In this document: positions 50,801 to 60,554 of the stretch, piece by piece
Layout: every line of letters begins with the position of its first letter
How positions within the stretch are numbered: position 1 is the first letter of the stretch
Origin: Comamonas testosteroni
GTDB lineage: Bacteria > Pseudomonadota > Gammaproteobacteria > Burkholderiales > Burkholderiaceae_C
Reading direction: 5' to 3'
Length of the DNA stretch: 64,000 nucleotides
NCBI RefSeq assembly: GCF_003569915.1
Contig: NZ_KZ984451.1
Coordinates: 1-64,000, forward strand
Notes under the pieces: generated by a model
What the model saw: the letters and a program-made list of their open reading frames with translations, nothing else
Databases searched by the model: none
What the model was told of the DNA's origin: nothing
Made by a program: the position numbers and the translations under genes

Positions 50801-50810
50801 GCACATTGCC

Positions 50811-52202
50811 ATGCAACACGACCTCAGCCACGCAGCTCTTGAGATTCGCGAGGGCCGCGAAAGCGCCTCCAACCTCATGGAATTGAGCATTGCTGCCGCA
50901 CAAAGCCCGCTGTGCGCCCATGTTTTCAGCCAGACTTTTTTTGACAGCGCCCGCTGGGCAGCGGCCGAGACGCCCAAAGCCGCCCCACTGGCGGGTCTGG
51001 CGATTTCCATCAAGGATTTGTTCGACACCGAAGGCTCGCGCAGTGCTGCCAGCTCGGTCCTTCTGAAAGACGCGCCGCTGGCTGCGGCCAATGCGACGGC
51101 CGTTGAGCGGCTGCGCAAGGCGGGGGCCGCCATCATCGGCCGCACGCATATGGTGGAGTTTGCCTTCTCGGGCGTGGGCGTGAACCCGCACTTTGGCACG
51201 CCTGCCGCGCTGGACGCGCGCCACCCCGCCAACCCGCAGCTTGCGCCCACCCAGCCTGCGCGCGTCCCTGGCGGATCTTCGTCAGGTGCCGCTGTCTCGA
51301 TTGCCAGCGGTGCAGCCTGGGCGGCTCTAGGCTCAGATACAGGTGGCTCCATTCGCATTCCTGCTGCACTCAATGGGCTGGTCGGCTTTAAAAGCACGGC
51401 CCGCCTGGTGCCACTTACCGGAACCGTGCCGCTCTCGCCCACGCTGGACACCGCCTGCGCCATCACGCGCAGCGTGCGCGACGCCGTGCTGATTCACGAA
51501 ATTCTGGCCGAGCGCAAAGTCCCCGCCGACGATCGCCCGCTGAGCCAATGGCGACTGGCCGTGCCGCGCCAGATTTTTTTCGAGCAGATCGAGCCTGCCG
51601 TTAAAACGGCCTTCGAGCACAGCATCTCCCAATTGCAGGCCGCCGGTACTGCCATTGAATGGATTGACCTGCCCGAGTTGGAAGAGCTGGACGCCGTCAA
51701 CGCCATTGGAGGCTTCTCGCCGACCGAAAGCTATGCCTGGCACCGCCGCTATCTGAACAACCCCGAGCAGGCCGCGCTTTATGACCCCCGCGTGCGTTCG
51801 CGCATCGAGCGCGGCGCCCAAATGAGCGCAGCCGACTATCTGGACCTGCTGGCCGCACGCAAAGCCTGGATTGCCAAGATGGAAGCGGCCATTGCCCCGT
51901 TCGACGCCCTGCTCTCCCCCACCACCCCCATTTGCGCGCCCACAATTGCCTCCGTCGCGCCCGCCAACGGCGCCAACCCCGAGGCCGATGCCAGACACGA
52001 CGCCGAATTTGTCCGCGTCAACACCTTGCTGCTGCGCAACACCAGCGTAGTCAATATGCTGGACGGCTGCGCGCTGTCCCTGCCCTGCCACCAGGCCCAC
52101 GAACTACCCATGGGTCTGATGATCTGGCATGCCGCTTTGCATGACGATGCCGTGCTCCAGATCAGTGCCGCCATTGAAGCCACACTGCAAGCGGTGAACT
52201 GA
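50811..52202 (+). CDS. Amidase (amidase signature family)
   Basis: This 463-residue hydrolase has the Ser-cisSer-Lys triad: Lys in [10 protein letters not shown] (near residue 70), the cis-Ser in PGGSSSGAA and the nucleophile in [12 protein letters not shown]. It is similar in design to GatA, but no gatB or gatC is next to it, so a free amidase acting on a small amide is more likely than the tRNA amidotransferase subunit. Its substrate cannot be told. It is divergent from rpsB and followed by a dispersed element and the NAD(P)HX repair gene. Confidence 0.85.
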   Translation: MQHDLSHAALEIREGRESASNLMELSIAAAQSPLCAHVFSQTFFDSARWAAAETPKAAPLAGLAISIKDLFDTEGSRSAASSVLLKDAPLAAANATAVERLRKAGAAIIGRTHMVEFAFSGVGVNPHFGTPAALDARHPANPQLAPTQPARVPGGSSSGAAVSIASGAAWAALGSDTGGSIRIPAALNGLVGFKSTARLVPLTGTVPLSPTLDTACAITRSVRDAVLIHEILAERKVPADDRPLSQWRLAVPRQIFFEQIEPAVKTAFEHSISQLQAAGTAIEWIDLPELEELDAVNAIGGFSPTESYAWHRRYLNNPEQAALYDPRVRSRIERGAQMSAADYLDLLAARKAWIAKMEAAIAPFDALLSPTTPICAPTIASVAPANGANPEADARHDAEFVRVNTLLLRNTSVVNMLDGCALSLPCHQAHELPMGLMIWHAALHDDAVLQISAAIEATLQAVN

Positions 52203-52220
52203 AAATTATTTTCTATAGTT

Positions 52221-52241
52221 TTGATAGCTGTCAGCCTATAT
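52221..52241 (+). repeat. Dispersed-element copy downstream of the amidase gene
   Basis: The 21 bases match the minus strand at 26193-26173 with one difference, and bases 52224-52234 recur in rbbA at 4371-4381. The surrounding 52203-52260 is AT-richer than the genes on both sides. TTTACAGGCTG follows, a partial inverted copy of CAGCCTATAT, so the element may fold. Confidence 0.55.
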
Positions 52242-52309
52242 TCTTTACAGGCTGCGGCAACAAAACTCTATGAATAAAGCAAAAGGCAAGCTGGCGCTAT
52301 GCTTGCCCC

Positions 52310-53854
52310 ATGCAGCGCATTGCCTCCCACAATCTTCACGCACCCAGCTCTGGCTGGCCGCTTTTCAGCACCGCAAGCACGCGCCAGTTGGAGCAGGAAT
52401 GCGCCAGCCAGTTGCCGCCGCACACCTTGATGCAGCGTGCCGGCCTGGCCACCGCCAAGCTGGCCATGGCCATCGCCCCGCATGCAAGGCGCATCTGGAT
52501 AGCCTGCGGCCCCGGCAATAACGGCGGCGATGGCTTCGAGGCTGCAGCGCAGCTCAGAGCCTTGATGCCCCATACGCAGATTCTGGTCAGCGAAGTGCGA
52601 GAAGCCGGGCATCTGCCTGCCGATGCCCACACCTCATGGCAACGCGCCCGCGCCGCTGGCGTGCAATGGGTGGACCAATGCCCTGCCAACCTGCAAGCCG
52701 AAGACCTATGTGTTGATGCATTGTTGGGCATAGGACTTCAAGCTCAAAACACCTCCAAGCCTAGAAAATATATAGGCAAGCTGCTTCTTTTATTGAAGCA
52801 AATCCATCAAAGCCCCTGCCCCGTGCTCTGCGTGGATATTGCCTCAGGGCTCGATGCCGACACTGGTCAATATCTTCGGGAATTTGCCCCCGATACACCG
52901 CCCGCCAGCTCGCGCCACACATTGAGCCTGCTGACTCTGCAACCGGGCCTGTTCACCGCACAAGGGCGTGATGCCTGCGGGCAGATCTGGCTTGATGATC
53001 TGGGCTGCGATGCGAAACAACTGCAGCCCGCTGCGCGGCTGAGTTGCCAGTCACCAAACCCATCCTCTGCAAGGCCGCACGCCAGCCACAAAGGCAGTTT
53101 TGGCGATGTGGTCGTACTGGGCGGCGAAGGTCTGGCGCAGCGCGGCCTGTCCATGACAGGCGCAGCCTGGCTGGCAGCGCTTGCGGCGCTGCACGCAGGC
53201 GCGGGCCGCGTCATGCTGGCCTTGCTTGATGCCGAGCAATCTGGCGCGCAAGCCATCTCGCCCTGGCCCGAGATCATGTTGCGCAAGCCACAGGCGCAGG
53301 ACTGGAGCAATGCCACCGTGGTCTGCGGCTGCGGCGGTGGTCAGGCCATCGCGCCTTGGCTAGATCAAGTTCTACAACAAGCGCCCCGGCTGGTGCTGGA
53401 CGCTGATGCGCTCAACATCATTGCATCCAGCCCGGAGCTCGCACAGATGCTGACCGCGCGCGCCGCACGCCAGCAAGCCACGGTGCTGACGCCTCACCCC
53501 CTCGAAGCCGCGCGCCTGCTGCAAACCAGCACCGCAGAAGTTCAGGCCAACCGCCTGCAGGCCGCGTCAGCACTGGCTCAGCGCTTTCAATGCACCGCCT
53601 TGCTCAAAGGCTCCGGCACCATCGTCGCCAGTCCAAACTCCACGCCATGGATCAACGCCAGCGGCAATGCCCTGCTGGCGCGCGGCGGCACGGGCGATGT
53701 GCTGGCGGGGCTGACGGGCGCACTCTGGGCCGCGGGTCTGAATGCAGAGCAAGCCGCCGTGCAAGCCGCCTTTCGCCACGGCCAGGTGGCCGATGAATGG
53801 CCAACCCATCAGCCTTTCAGCGCCAGTGCACTGGCCATGCATTTAGGGCGATAA
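52310..53854 (+). CDS. nnr: Bifunctional NAD(P)H-hydrate epimerase / ADP-dependent dehydratase
   Basis: This 514-residue fusion repairs hydrated NADH and NADPH. The N-terminal YjeF_N epimerase domain (about 10-235) has the nucleotide loop ACGPGNNGGDGFEAA and VDIASGLDADTG. The C-terminal ribokinase-like dehydratase domain (about 245-514) has GSFGDVVVLGG, VLDADALNI, TPHPLEAARL and RGGTGDVLAGL. A lower-GC patch encodes residues about 143-165 (KPRKYIGKLLLLLKQIHQ) in the epimerase part. It is convergent with RNase R. Confidence 0.93.
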   Translation: MQRIASHNLHAPSSGWPLFSTASTRQLEQECASQLPPHTLMQRAGLATAKLAMAIAPHARRIWIACGPGNNGGDGFEAAAQLRALMPHTQILVSEVREAGHLPADAHTSWQRARAAGVQWVDQCPANLQAEDLCVDALLGIGLQAQNTSKPRKYIGKLLLLLKQIHQSPCPVLCVDIASGLDADTGQYLREFAPDTPPASSRHTLSLLTLQPGLFTAQGRDACGQIWLDDLGCDAKQLQPAARLSCQSPNPSSARPHASHKGSFGDVVVLGGEGLAQRGLSMTGAAWLAALAALHAGAGRVMLALLDAEQSGAQAISPWPEIMLRKPQAQDWSNATVVCGCGGGQAIAPWLDQVLQQAPRLVLDADALNIIASSPELAQMLTARAARQQATVLTPHPLEAARLLQTSTAEVQANRLQAASALAQRFQCTALLKGSGTIVASPNSTPWINASGNALLARGGTGDVLAGLTGALWAAGLNAEQAAVQAAFRHGQVADEWPTHQPFSASALAMHLGR

Positions 53855-53877
53855 CACCCACCAATCCCCCGCCCATG

Positions 53878-53911
53878 AAAAAGGCCTTGTCATGGGGACA
53901 AGGCCTTTTTT
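53878..53911. terminator. Bidirectional terminator between nnr and rnr
   Basis: A 14-bp perfect stem (53878-53891 with 53897-53910, core AAGGCCTTGTC/GACAAGGCCTT) has A-rich and T-rich flanks and ends both convergent genes. Confidence 0.92.
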
Positions 53912-53926
53912 GGTGAGCACCAAAAC

Positions 53927-56539
53927 TCAGCGTGTCGTCTTGCGCTTGCTGGCCTTGACCGCAGCAGGCGCTTTGCTGCGCTTGACGGGCTTGGCCTTGA
54001 CGGGCGCTTCAGCCTGCGGCGTGACCTGGGCTGCAACCCCATCACCACCGAGCAAGGCGGCTACCTTTTTCTTGCCAGCACTTTTGCCTGCACTCTTGGC
54101 TGCACCTTTACCCGCCGTCTTGCGTGATGCAGGCACTGGCGTCGAGGCTGGTGCGGGTGCTGGCTCGTCGACTGCAACCGGCACCGCCTTGGGTGCGGAA
54201 CGCTCCTGCACGTATTCCACCTCCAGCGCTGCCAGATTCACGCCCTTGAGCATGGCTTTCTTCGCGGCCTTGCGGTTTTGCTTGCCGCCCGTGCTCGCAT
54301 CGCCGCCGGCAGTGTTGCGCTGGGCACGACTGGCCTTGGCATCGCGGCGATCCCATTTTTCGGCGTAGCCAGTACTGCCGCGGTCATCGCGGGCGTCACG
54401 GGTATCGCGGCGGCCACGGCCTTCGTCCTTGTTGCCACCGCCGTTGCCGCGATTGCCACGGGGCGATTGCATGATGCCGTCTTCGCCATCGCGCACCAGA
54501 CGGAAGTCGATGCGGCGACCGTCCAGATCCACGCGGCTGACCTGCACTCGCACGCGGGTGCCAATGCCGTAGCGAATGCCGGAGCGCTCGCCACGCAGTT
54601 CCTGCCGTGCTTCGTCAAAGCGGAAATAGTCGCCACCCAGCTCGGTGATGTGCACCAAGCCTTCCACATACATGGCGTCCAGCGTCACAAAGATACCGAA
54701 GGTGGTGACCGACGAGACCATGCCCGCGAACTCTTCACCCAGATGCTCGCGCATGTACTTGCACTTGAGCCAGGCTTCCACATCGCGGCTGGCTTCATCG
54801 GCGCGGCGCTCGTTGGCACTGCAGTGCAGGCCAGCCGCTTCCCAGGCCTGGATTTCCTTGGCCGCAGCGCGCTTGCGCGGCTTCTTGCTGGGCGCAACCA
54901 CGCGCGAAGCCAGTCGCTTGGCCATCTTGGCTTCGGCCTCGCCCGGCGTGGGCAAAGCGGGCAGCTTGTAGTGCGTGCCACCCAGCTCCGCCTTGATGAC
55001 GCGGTGCACCAGCAAATCGGGGTAGCGGCGGATGGGGCTGGTGAAGTGGGTATAGGCCTCGAACGCCAGACCGAAGTGGCCGCTATTCTCAGGCGTGTAG
55101 AAGGCCTGCATCATGGAGCGCAGCAGCATGGTGTGAATCTGCTGGGCGTCCGGCCTGTCCTTGGTCGCAGCAGCAATCTGCTGGAACTCCTTGGTCGTGG
55201 GGTTCTCGCTGATGCTCATGCCAACGCCCATGGCCTTGAGGTAGTTGCGCAGAAGGTCCTGCTTTTCCGCCGAGGGCTTGTCGTGCACGCGGAACAGACC
55301 CAACTGGCCGCTTTGCTCGATGAAGTCTGCGCTGCAGACGTTCGCTGCCAGCATGGCCTCTTCAATCAGCTTGTGCGCTTCGTTGCGGGTGCGCGGCACG
55401 ATTTTTTCGATGCGGCCGTTGTCGTCGCAGACGATTTGCGTTTCCGTGGTCTCAAAGTCCACCGCACCGCGCTCACCGCGCGCCTTCAGCAGGGATTGAT
55501 AGACGCCGTACAGGTTCAGCAGATCGTTGACGCGGTCCTTGCGCTTGGCCGCTTCCGGGCCACGGGTGTTGGCCAAAATGGCCGCCACTTCCGTATAGGT
55601 AAAGCGCGCATGGCTGTGCATCACCGCCGGGTAGAACTGATAGGCGTGAATCTCGCCAGCCGCCGTGATCAGCATGTCGCAGACCATGCACAAACGATCC
55701 ACATCCGGGTTCAGCGAGCACAGACCGTTGCTGAGCTTCTCGGGCAGCATGGGAATCACGCGGCGCGGGAAGTACACACTGGTGGCGCGGTCGTAGGCAT
55801 CGATATCGATGTCGCTGCCCGTAGTCACATAGTGGCTCACATCGGCAATCGCCACCAGCAGACGCCAGCCCTTGCCGCGACCCACCTTGGCAGGCTCGCA
55901 ATACACAGCATCGTCAAAGTCGCGTGCGTCTTCGCCGTCGATCGTGACCAGCGGCACATCCGTCAGGTCAATGCGCTGCTTGGTGTCCGAGGCACGCACT
56001 TTCTCGGGCAAGGCCTTGGCCTGCGCCAAGCAGGCGTCCGAGAAGATATGCGGCACGCCATATTTGCGCACGGCAATTTCGATTTCCATGCCGGGGTCGT
56101 CCACCTCGCCCAGCACTTCGGTAATGCGGCCCACGGGCTGACCGAACAGCGCAGGCGCTTCCGTCAACTCCACGACAACCACCTGACCCGGCTTGGCCGC
56201 GCCCGTGGCGTTGGAAGGGATCAGGATGTCCTGACCATAGCGTTTGTCTTCAGGGGCTACAAGCCACACGCCGCTTTCCTGCAGAAAGCGACCAATGATG
56301 GGCTGATCGGGACGCTCCACGATTTCGACCACACGCCCTTCGGGGCGGCCACGGTGGTCGTTGCGAACAATGCGCACCTGGACTCGGTCCTTGTGCAGCA
56401 CGGCACGCATTTCATTGGGTGGAAGGTAGATATCACGCTCACCATCGTCACGGATCACAAAACCGTGTCCGTCGCGGTGGCCCTGCACAGTGCCCAAAAT
56501 TTCTTCATTCATGTCGGCAACATTTGCGCGAGGGTTCAT
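53927..56539 (-). CDS. rnr: Ribonuclease R
   Basis: This 870-residue 3'-to-5' exoribonuclease digests structured RNA. It begins almost directly with the first cold-shock domain (ILGTVQGHRDGHGFVIRDDG), so it lacks most of the N-terminal helix-turn-helix part of the E. coli enzyme. The RNB catalytic domain has the metal-binding acids in TIDGEDARDFDDAVY and later HFTSPIRRYPDL. The S1 domain follows (about 655-735). The last 180 or so residues form a long disordered tail: an RG/RD-rich part, then a Lys/Ala/Pro-rich part. The start could be the ATG at 56539 or 56512; neither has a clear ribosome site. The frame stays open through a tRNA gene upstream, which is not coding. Confidence 0.94.
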   Translation of the reverse strand: MNPRANVADMNEEILGTVQGHRDGHGFVIRDDGERDIYLPPNEMRAVLHKDRVQVRIVRNDHRGRPEGRVVEIVERPDQPIIGRFLQESGVWLVAPEDKRYGQDILIPSNATGAAKPGQVVVVELTEAPALFGQPVGRITEVLGEVDDPGMEIEIAVRKYGVPHIFSDACLAQAKALPEKVRASDTKQRIDLTDVPLVTIDGEDARDFDDAVYCEPAKVGRGKGWRLLVAIADVSHYVTTGSDIDIDAYDRATSVYFPRRVIPMLPEKLSNGLCSLNPDVDRLCMVCDMLITAAGEIHAYQFYPAVMHSHARFTYTEVAAILANTRGPEAAKRKDRVNDLLNLYGVYQSLLKARGERGAVDFETTETQIVCDDNGRIEKIVPRTRNEAHKLIEEAMLAANVCSADFIEQSGQLGLFRVHDKPSAEKQDLLRNYLKAMGVGMSISENPTTKEFQQIAAATKDRPDAQQIHTMLLRSMMQAFYTPENSGHFGLAFEAYTHFTSPIRRYPDLLVHRVIKAELGGTHYKLPALPTPGEAEAKMAKRLASRVVAPSKKPRKRAAAKEIQAWEAAGLHCSANERRADEASRDVEAWLKCKYMREHLGEEFAGMVSSVTTFGIFVTLDAMYVEGLVHITELGGDYFRFDEARQELRGERSGIRYGIGTRVRVQVSRVDLDGRRIDFRLVRDGEDGIMQSPRGNRGNGGGNKDEGRGRRDTRDARDDRGSTGYAEKWDRRDAKASRAQRNTAGGDASTGGKQNRKAAKKAMLKGVNLAALEVEYVQERSAPKAVPVAVDEPAPAPASTPVPASRKTAGKGAAKSAGKSAGKKKVAALLGGDGVAAQVTPQAEAPVKAKPVKRSKAPAAVKASKRKTTR

Positions 56540-56573
56540 TTTTTTGATATACAATCTATGTCTTTCCTGAGAT

Positions 56574-56658
<85 letters not shown>

Positions 56659-56805
56659 AGTTTAACGACAACCCAACACGGTTGAAGCAAACTGGGGAAA
56701 CATTCTGACAATTGAGTGTTTCCGGTGTTGATAAGCATCTTGGAAAATTTAGAAGATTCGGATTTGAAGCAAGAAATTGCGCTAGAATCCAAAGCTTCCC
56801 TGAAA

Positions 56806-56890
<85 letters not shown>

Positions 56891-56898
56891 AACACGAC

Positions 56899-56929
56899 AA
56901 GCCGTTGCATACAAATGCAGCGGCTTTTT
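56899..56929 (+). terminator. Terminator of tRNA-Leu copy 2
   Basis: GCCGTTGCAT (56901-56910) pairs with ATGCAGCGGC (56915-56924) with one G-T pair, followed by TTTTT. Confidence 0.9.
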
Positions 56930-57021
56930 CGTTTGCACGCCCCTCCTCAAATTTTGCAAAAATTTGGCTCAAATCGGCCTGAGTGCTCTGTTTCGCGCTA
57001 TATAATTCATTCACTCTGAAA

Positions 57022-57106
<85 letters not shown>

Positions 57107-57114
57107 AACACGAC

Positions 57115-57145
57115 AAGCCGTTGCATGCAAATGCAGCGGCTTTTT
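57115..57145 (+). terminator. Terminator of tRNA-Leu copy 3
   Basis: Same hairpin as after copy 2 with loop GCAA (57127-57130) and TTTTT at 57141-57145. Confidence 0.9.
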
Positions 57146-57248
57146 CGTTTCTGGACGACTCGAACACACACCCTCATCTTTTGCAAAAATATGGCGCAAC
57201 TTGGCCTGCGCACTCAGATTCGCGCTATATAATTCAGTCACTCTGAAA

Positions 57249-57333
<85 letters not shown>

Positions 57334-57341
57334 AACACGAC

Positions 57342-57372
57342 AAGCCGTTGCATGCAAATGCAGCGGCTTTTT
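57342..57372 (+). terminator. Terminator of tRNA-Leu copy 4
   Basis: Same stem as the other copies (57344-57353 with 57358-57367), followed by TTTTT. Confidence 0.9.
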
Positions 57373-57464
57373 CGTTTCTGTCATCTCGACAAAATTTCAG
57401 CAAAAACTTGCTCAAGTCCAGATTTCATAAGCAATTACTGCTATATAATTTGCACATCCTGAGA

Positions 57465-57549
<85 letters not shown>

Positions 57550-57557
57550 AATACGAC

Positions 57558-57588
57558 AAGCCGTTGCATGCAAATGCAGCGGCTTTTT
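57558..57588 (+). terminator. Terminator of tRNA-Leu copy 5
   Basis: Same stem (57560-57569 with 57574-57583) and TTTTT tail. Confidence 0.9.
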
Positions 57589-57631
57589 CGTTTCTGCCAT
57601 CCCCCTCTTCTTCTCACTCGGCTCAGGCACA

Positions 57632-57659
57632 AAAAAGGGAGTCTTTCGACTCCCTTTTT
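57632..57659. terminator. Bidirectional terminator before the DUF349 gene end
   Basis: AAAAAGGGAGTC (57632-57643) pairs with GACTCCCTTTTT (57648-57659) around TTTC. It ends the DUF349 gene on the minus strand and backs up the tRNA array on the plus strand. Confidence 0.92.
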
Positions 57660-57679
57660 GTTGAGTGCCATAGCAGTGC

Positions 57680-60340
57680 TTACTTGCGCAGCAGTTGCTT
57701 CAATGCCGTCTGCAGGCGACGTGCCACCGCTTCATTGCTGCCGCTGGCCAGCACCGTGGCCACGTCCTGACCCCAGGTCTGCTGAGGCGAAGGATCGTTG
57801 CGGCGAGTCAGCATCTGCAGCTGCAGCGCGCGGCGGGCAGCCAGTTGGTCTGCAGGCGTGTGCACGTCAGCAGCCATTTCCAGGCGCAGCAGCGCTTCAG
57901 CAGCATCGCCCTTGGGCGCTGCTGCGATTGCGTTGGTCCAGGCGGCGCGCACAGGAGCCGTCACCTTGCCACCCAGTTGCTGAGCCGAAGGCAGTTGCTC
58001 TGCATCACGTGCCTGCCAGGCACCCAGCAGCTGGGTCAGGGCTTCGCCATGGGCTTGAGCAGCCAGCTTGCGCAGGGCTTCCTGGGCATGCTCCACTGCC
58101 TCGCGCTGAGCACGGAATGCAGGATCCGCCAGACGTGGGCCGCGCTCTTCACGGTTGAAGTCGCGGCCACGACCTGCGTCGCGACCATCACGGCCACCGC
58201 GATCGCCTCGGTCACCACGTGCACCATCACGGCCACGACCACCATCCTTGCGGTCACCAAAGCGACCGGCAGGAGCGGCAGCCGCTTCCTTCTTCATACC
58301 GGGGCGGTCATCGCCACGCACGGCCACGATGGGGCGAGCCGGCTTGGGCGCTACGGGAGCTTCAGCAGCCGCTTCTGTTTCAGTAGCCGCTGGCGTATTG
58401 TCTTCCTGGACTTGAGCCGGTTTTTCTTCAGATTTGGCAACAGGCTGGGCCTTGATGGCAGCTTCCAGCTCGGCCAGAGCTGCGCGAATCTTCTGCGCGT
58501 CACCGCTGGCGTTGGCGGCTTCAACGGCCTTGGAAGCATCCAGCACACGGCGGTCATGCTCGGACAGCTCGACTGCAGGCGCACGCGAGCCGCGCTCCAC
58601 ACTCTTGCGGTTGAAGGCTTCGTCCAGAGGCTTGCGGAAGGCATCCCAGAGCTTTTGCTCATGCTTGCGATCGAGTGGCACGCCCTGGGCTTCGGCCTGC
58701 CAGCGCTGCTGCAGGGCCTTGACGGCATCGATGCGCAAGCTGGCGGCAGCACCCAAAGCCGTGGCTTCTTCGATCATGGCGTGGCGGCGGTCCAGGCTGG
58801 CTTTCTGCGCAGCTTGCAAAGGCGCTTCAGCAACCGACATGGCTTGCTTGAACAGGGGCTGCAGCTCGGCAAACAGCTTTTCGCCGATATGGCCGCTTTC
58901 GCGCCAGCGCTCTCCAAACTGGCGCAGCGCACGCAGCGTGTTCTTCCAGTCCTGGCTGGCGGCATTCTCTGCCGCCCAGGCCTTGATTTCGTCAATCAGC
59001 GCCATGCGCTGGGCCTTGGCCTGCGTGCTGTCCTGACGGATCTTGTCGTGCCAGGATTCCACCACCTTGTAGGCTGCGTTGCAGGCTTCGTCGAACTTCT
59101 TCCACAGTGCGTGGTTGGCGGCGGCGCCTTGATCGGCCTGCTTCCATTGCTCGCGCAGGCTGCGCAGGGTTTCCTGAATCTTGCGGCCACCCAGAGCCTG
59201 ACCTTCAGGGCGGTTGAGCAGTGCTTCAGCCTTGGCCACCAGTTCTTCACGCAGCTTGTCTGCGTTCTGACGCTGCCAGCCATCGGCTTCGCCAGCAGCC
59301 AGCAGTGCTTCATGCACTTCGTTCACCAGCACATCGTCCACAAAGCGACCGTGAGCCTTGATGGCAGCGCGCATGGCTTGCACGGCGACCGAGCCTGCCT
59401 TGCTGTTGCCAGCTGCGGTTTCGTCCTTGAGGGCTTGCAGAGCCTGCTTCAGACCTGCTGTGGCAGCCTCCACTTGCTCCGCAGAGGGCTTGCCACGGCC
59501 GCCGGCGGCAGCGCGGGCCGCAGCAGGCTTGGCAGCTTCAACAGGAGCCGCTTCTGGTGGCAGGCCACGCGCCACGCGGATTTCATCGGCCCACACGGGC
59601 ACGGTGGGCAGGGGTGCAGCTTCATCAGCGGCAGCCGCTTCGGTCTGTGCCAAAGCGGACTGAAACGCATCCCAGACCAGGGCCAGTTGCGACGATGCGG
59701 CTTCCAGCTGGGGCGGGAAACGGCTGTCCACGCTGCTCCAGCTGGCGTCGCCGGTCAGCTCCTTGGCCTGGTCTTGCCAGCGGGTCACGTCAGCGCCCAG
59801 TGCTTCGAGCACGGCCTTGGCGTCCTTCCAGGACTTGGTGGACAGCACTTCAATGCGCTGAGCCAGCAGCAGCGCCACTTCTCGCTGCACCTGAGTGCGG
59901 TGCTGCAGGTCTTCCACGGCCTTGACGCGCTCGGTCAGCTGGGCCTTGAACTGCGACAGCGGCTCGCGCGAGAGCGCAGCACCAGCCTTGGCGGCGTCGC
60001 GCTGCCATGCGGCGGCGGCGGCGGCATCAAACGGGCTGGCAGCCAACAGGGCTTGGGCTTTTTCGGCCCATTCCACGGAAATTTTTTCCTGGTTTTCGGT
60101 ACGACGGATTTCGTCCAGACGTTCACGCACAGCGCGGGCAGCGCTCTTGTCGCGGCCGCTCAGCTCCTTGTGAACTTCCTGGAGTTGCTCAACCGTGGGT
60201 TGAGTAGTCAGCCAATCACGGATGCGCGCGGCGCGGTCACCCGAGGTTTCGGCAGAGAAAGCACCACCCGTCAATGCATCCAGAGGATGTTGCTCAGAAT
60301 TTTTGCCAGAGGCCGGGGTCACTTCAGATGCATCGGACAT
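57680..60340 (-). CDS. DUF349-domain protein with RG-rich segment
   Basis: The product of about 886 residues is mostly helical and highly charged. Several DUF349 repeats are seen as W-x-x-A-x-x-L patterns (REQWKQADQGAAANHALWKKFDEACN, LQQRWQAEAQGVPLDRKHEQKLWDAFRKPLDEAF; key residues W, W, F). A low-complexity RG/RD segment (DRKDGGRGRDGARGDRGDRG and following) lies in the C-terminal quarter, typical of RNA-binding disordered regions. No membrane span. DUF349 function is not settled. Start is uncertain: ATG at 60340 (MSDASEVTPAS) is preferred, ATG at 60367 would add nine residues; neither has a ribosome site. Confidence 0.8.
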   Translation of the reverse strand: MSDASEVTPASGKNSEQHPLDALTGGAFSAETSGDRAARIRDWLTTQPTVEQLQEVHKELSGRDKSAARAVRERLDEIRRTENQEKISVEWAEKAQALLAASPFDAAAAAAWQRDAAKAGAALSREPLSQFKAQLTERVKAVEDLQHRTQVQREVALLLAQRIEVLSTKSWKDAKAVLEALGADVTRWQDQAKELTGDASWSSVDSRFPPQLEAASSQLALVWDAFQSALAQTEAAAADEAAPLPTVPVWADEIRVARGLPPEAAPVEAAKPAAARAAAGGRGKPSAEQVEAATAGLKQALQALKDETAAGNSKAGSVAVQAMRAAIKAHGRFVDDVLVNEVHEALLAAGEADGWQRQNADKLREELVAKAEALLNRPEGQALGGRKIQETLRSLREQWKQADQGAAANHALWKKFDEACNAAYKVVESWHDKIRQDSTQAKAQRMALIDEIKAWAAENAASQDWKNTLRALRQFGERWRESGHIGEKLFAELQPLFKQAMSVAEAPLQAAQKASLDRRHAMIEEATALGAAASLRIDAVKALQQRWQAEAQGVPLDRKHEQKLWDAFRKPLDEAFNRKSVERGSRAPAVELSEHDRRVLDASKAVEAANASGDAQKIRAALAELEAAIKAQPVAKSEEKPAQVQEDNTPAATETEAAAEAPVAPKPARPIVAVRGDDRPGMKKEAAAAPAGRFGDRKDGGRGRDGARGDRGDRGGRDGRDAGRGRDFNREERGPRLADPAFRAQREAVEHAQEALRKLAAQAHGEALTQLLGAWQARDAEQLPSAQQLGGKVTAPVRAAWTNAIAAAPKGDAAEALLRLEMAADVHTPADQLAARRALQLQMLTRRNDPSPQQTWGQDVATVLASGSNEAVARRLQTALKQLLRK

Positions 60341-60554
60341 GGTGCTGCTAGGAGAGATAGATGTCATGTAGGGGTCAAAAAATGCTTGGCAGCCATCGCA
60401 GCCTTTGCTGCAGCAAGCCAATGCCACCCACATGAGGGCAGACTTTCCAAGCGCAAGCCCAAGCAGATCCAAGCCTGGGCAAACCGTTATTTTCGCCTTT
60501 ATTTCGAGGCAAGCCAAAAAACGCGAAATACCAAGGTATTTCGCGCCGCTTCCA

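Noticed and set aside
50592..51224. In-frame extension of rpsB opposite the amidase gene
   Set aside because: S2 has a clear conserved start at 50591, and the extension is the reverse of amidase coding sequence.
52270..52521. Open frame starting just before nnr in another frame
   Set aside because: It overlaps the conserved epimerase domain of nnr and has no motif or ribosome site.
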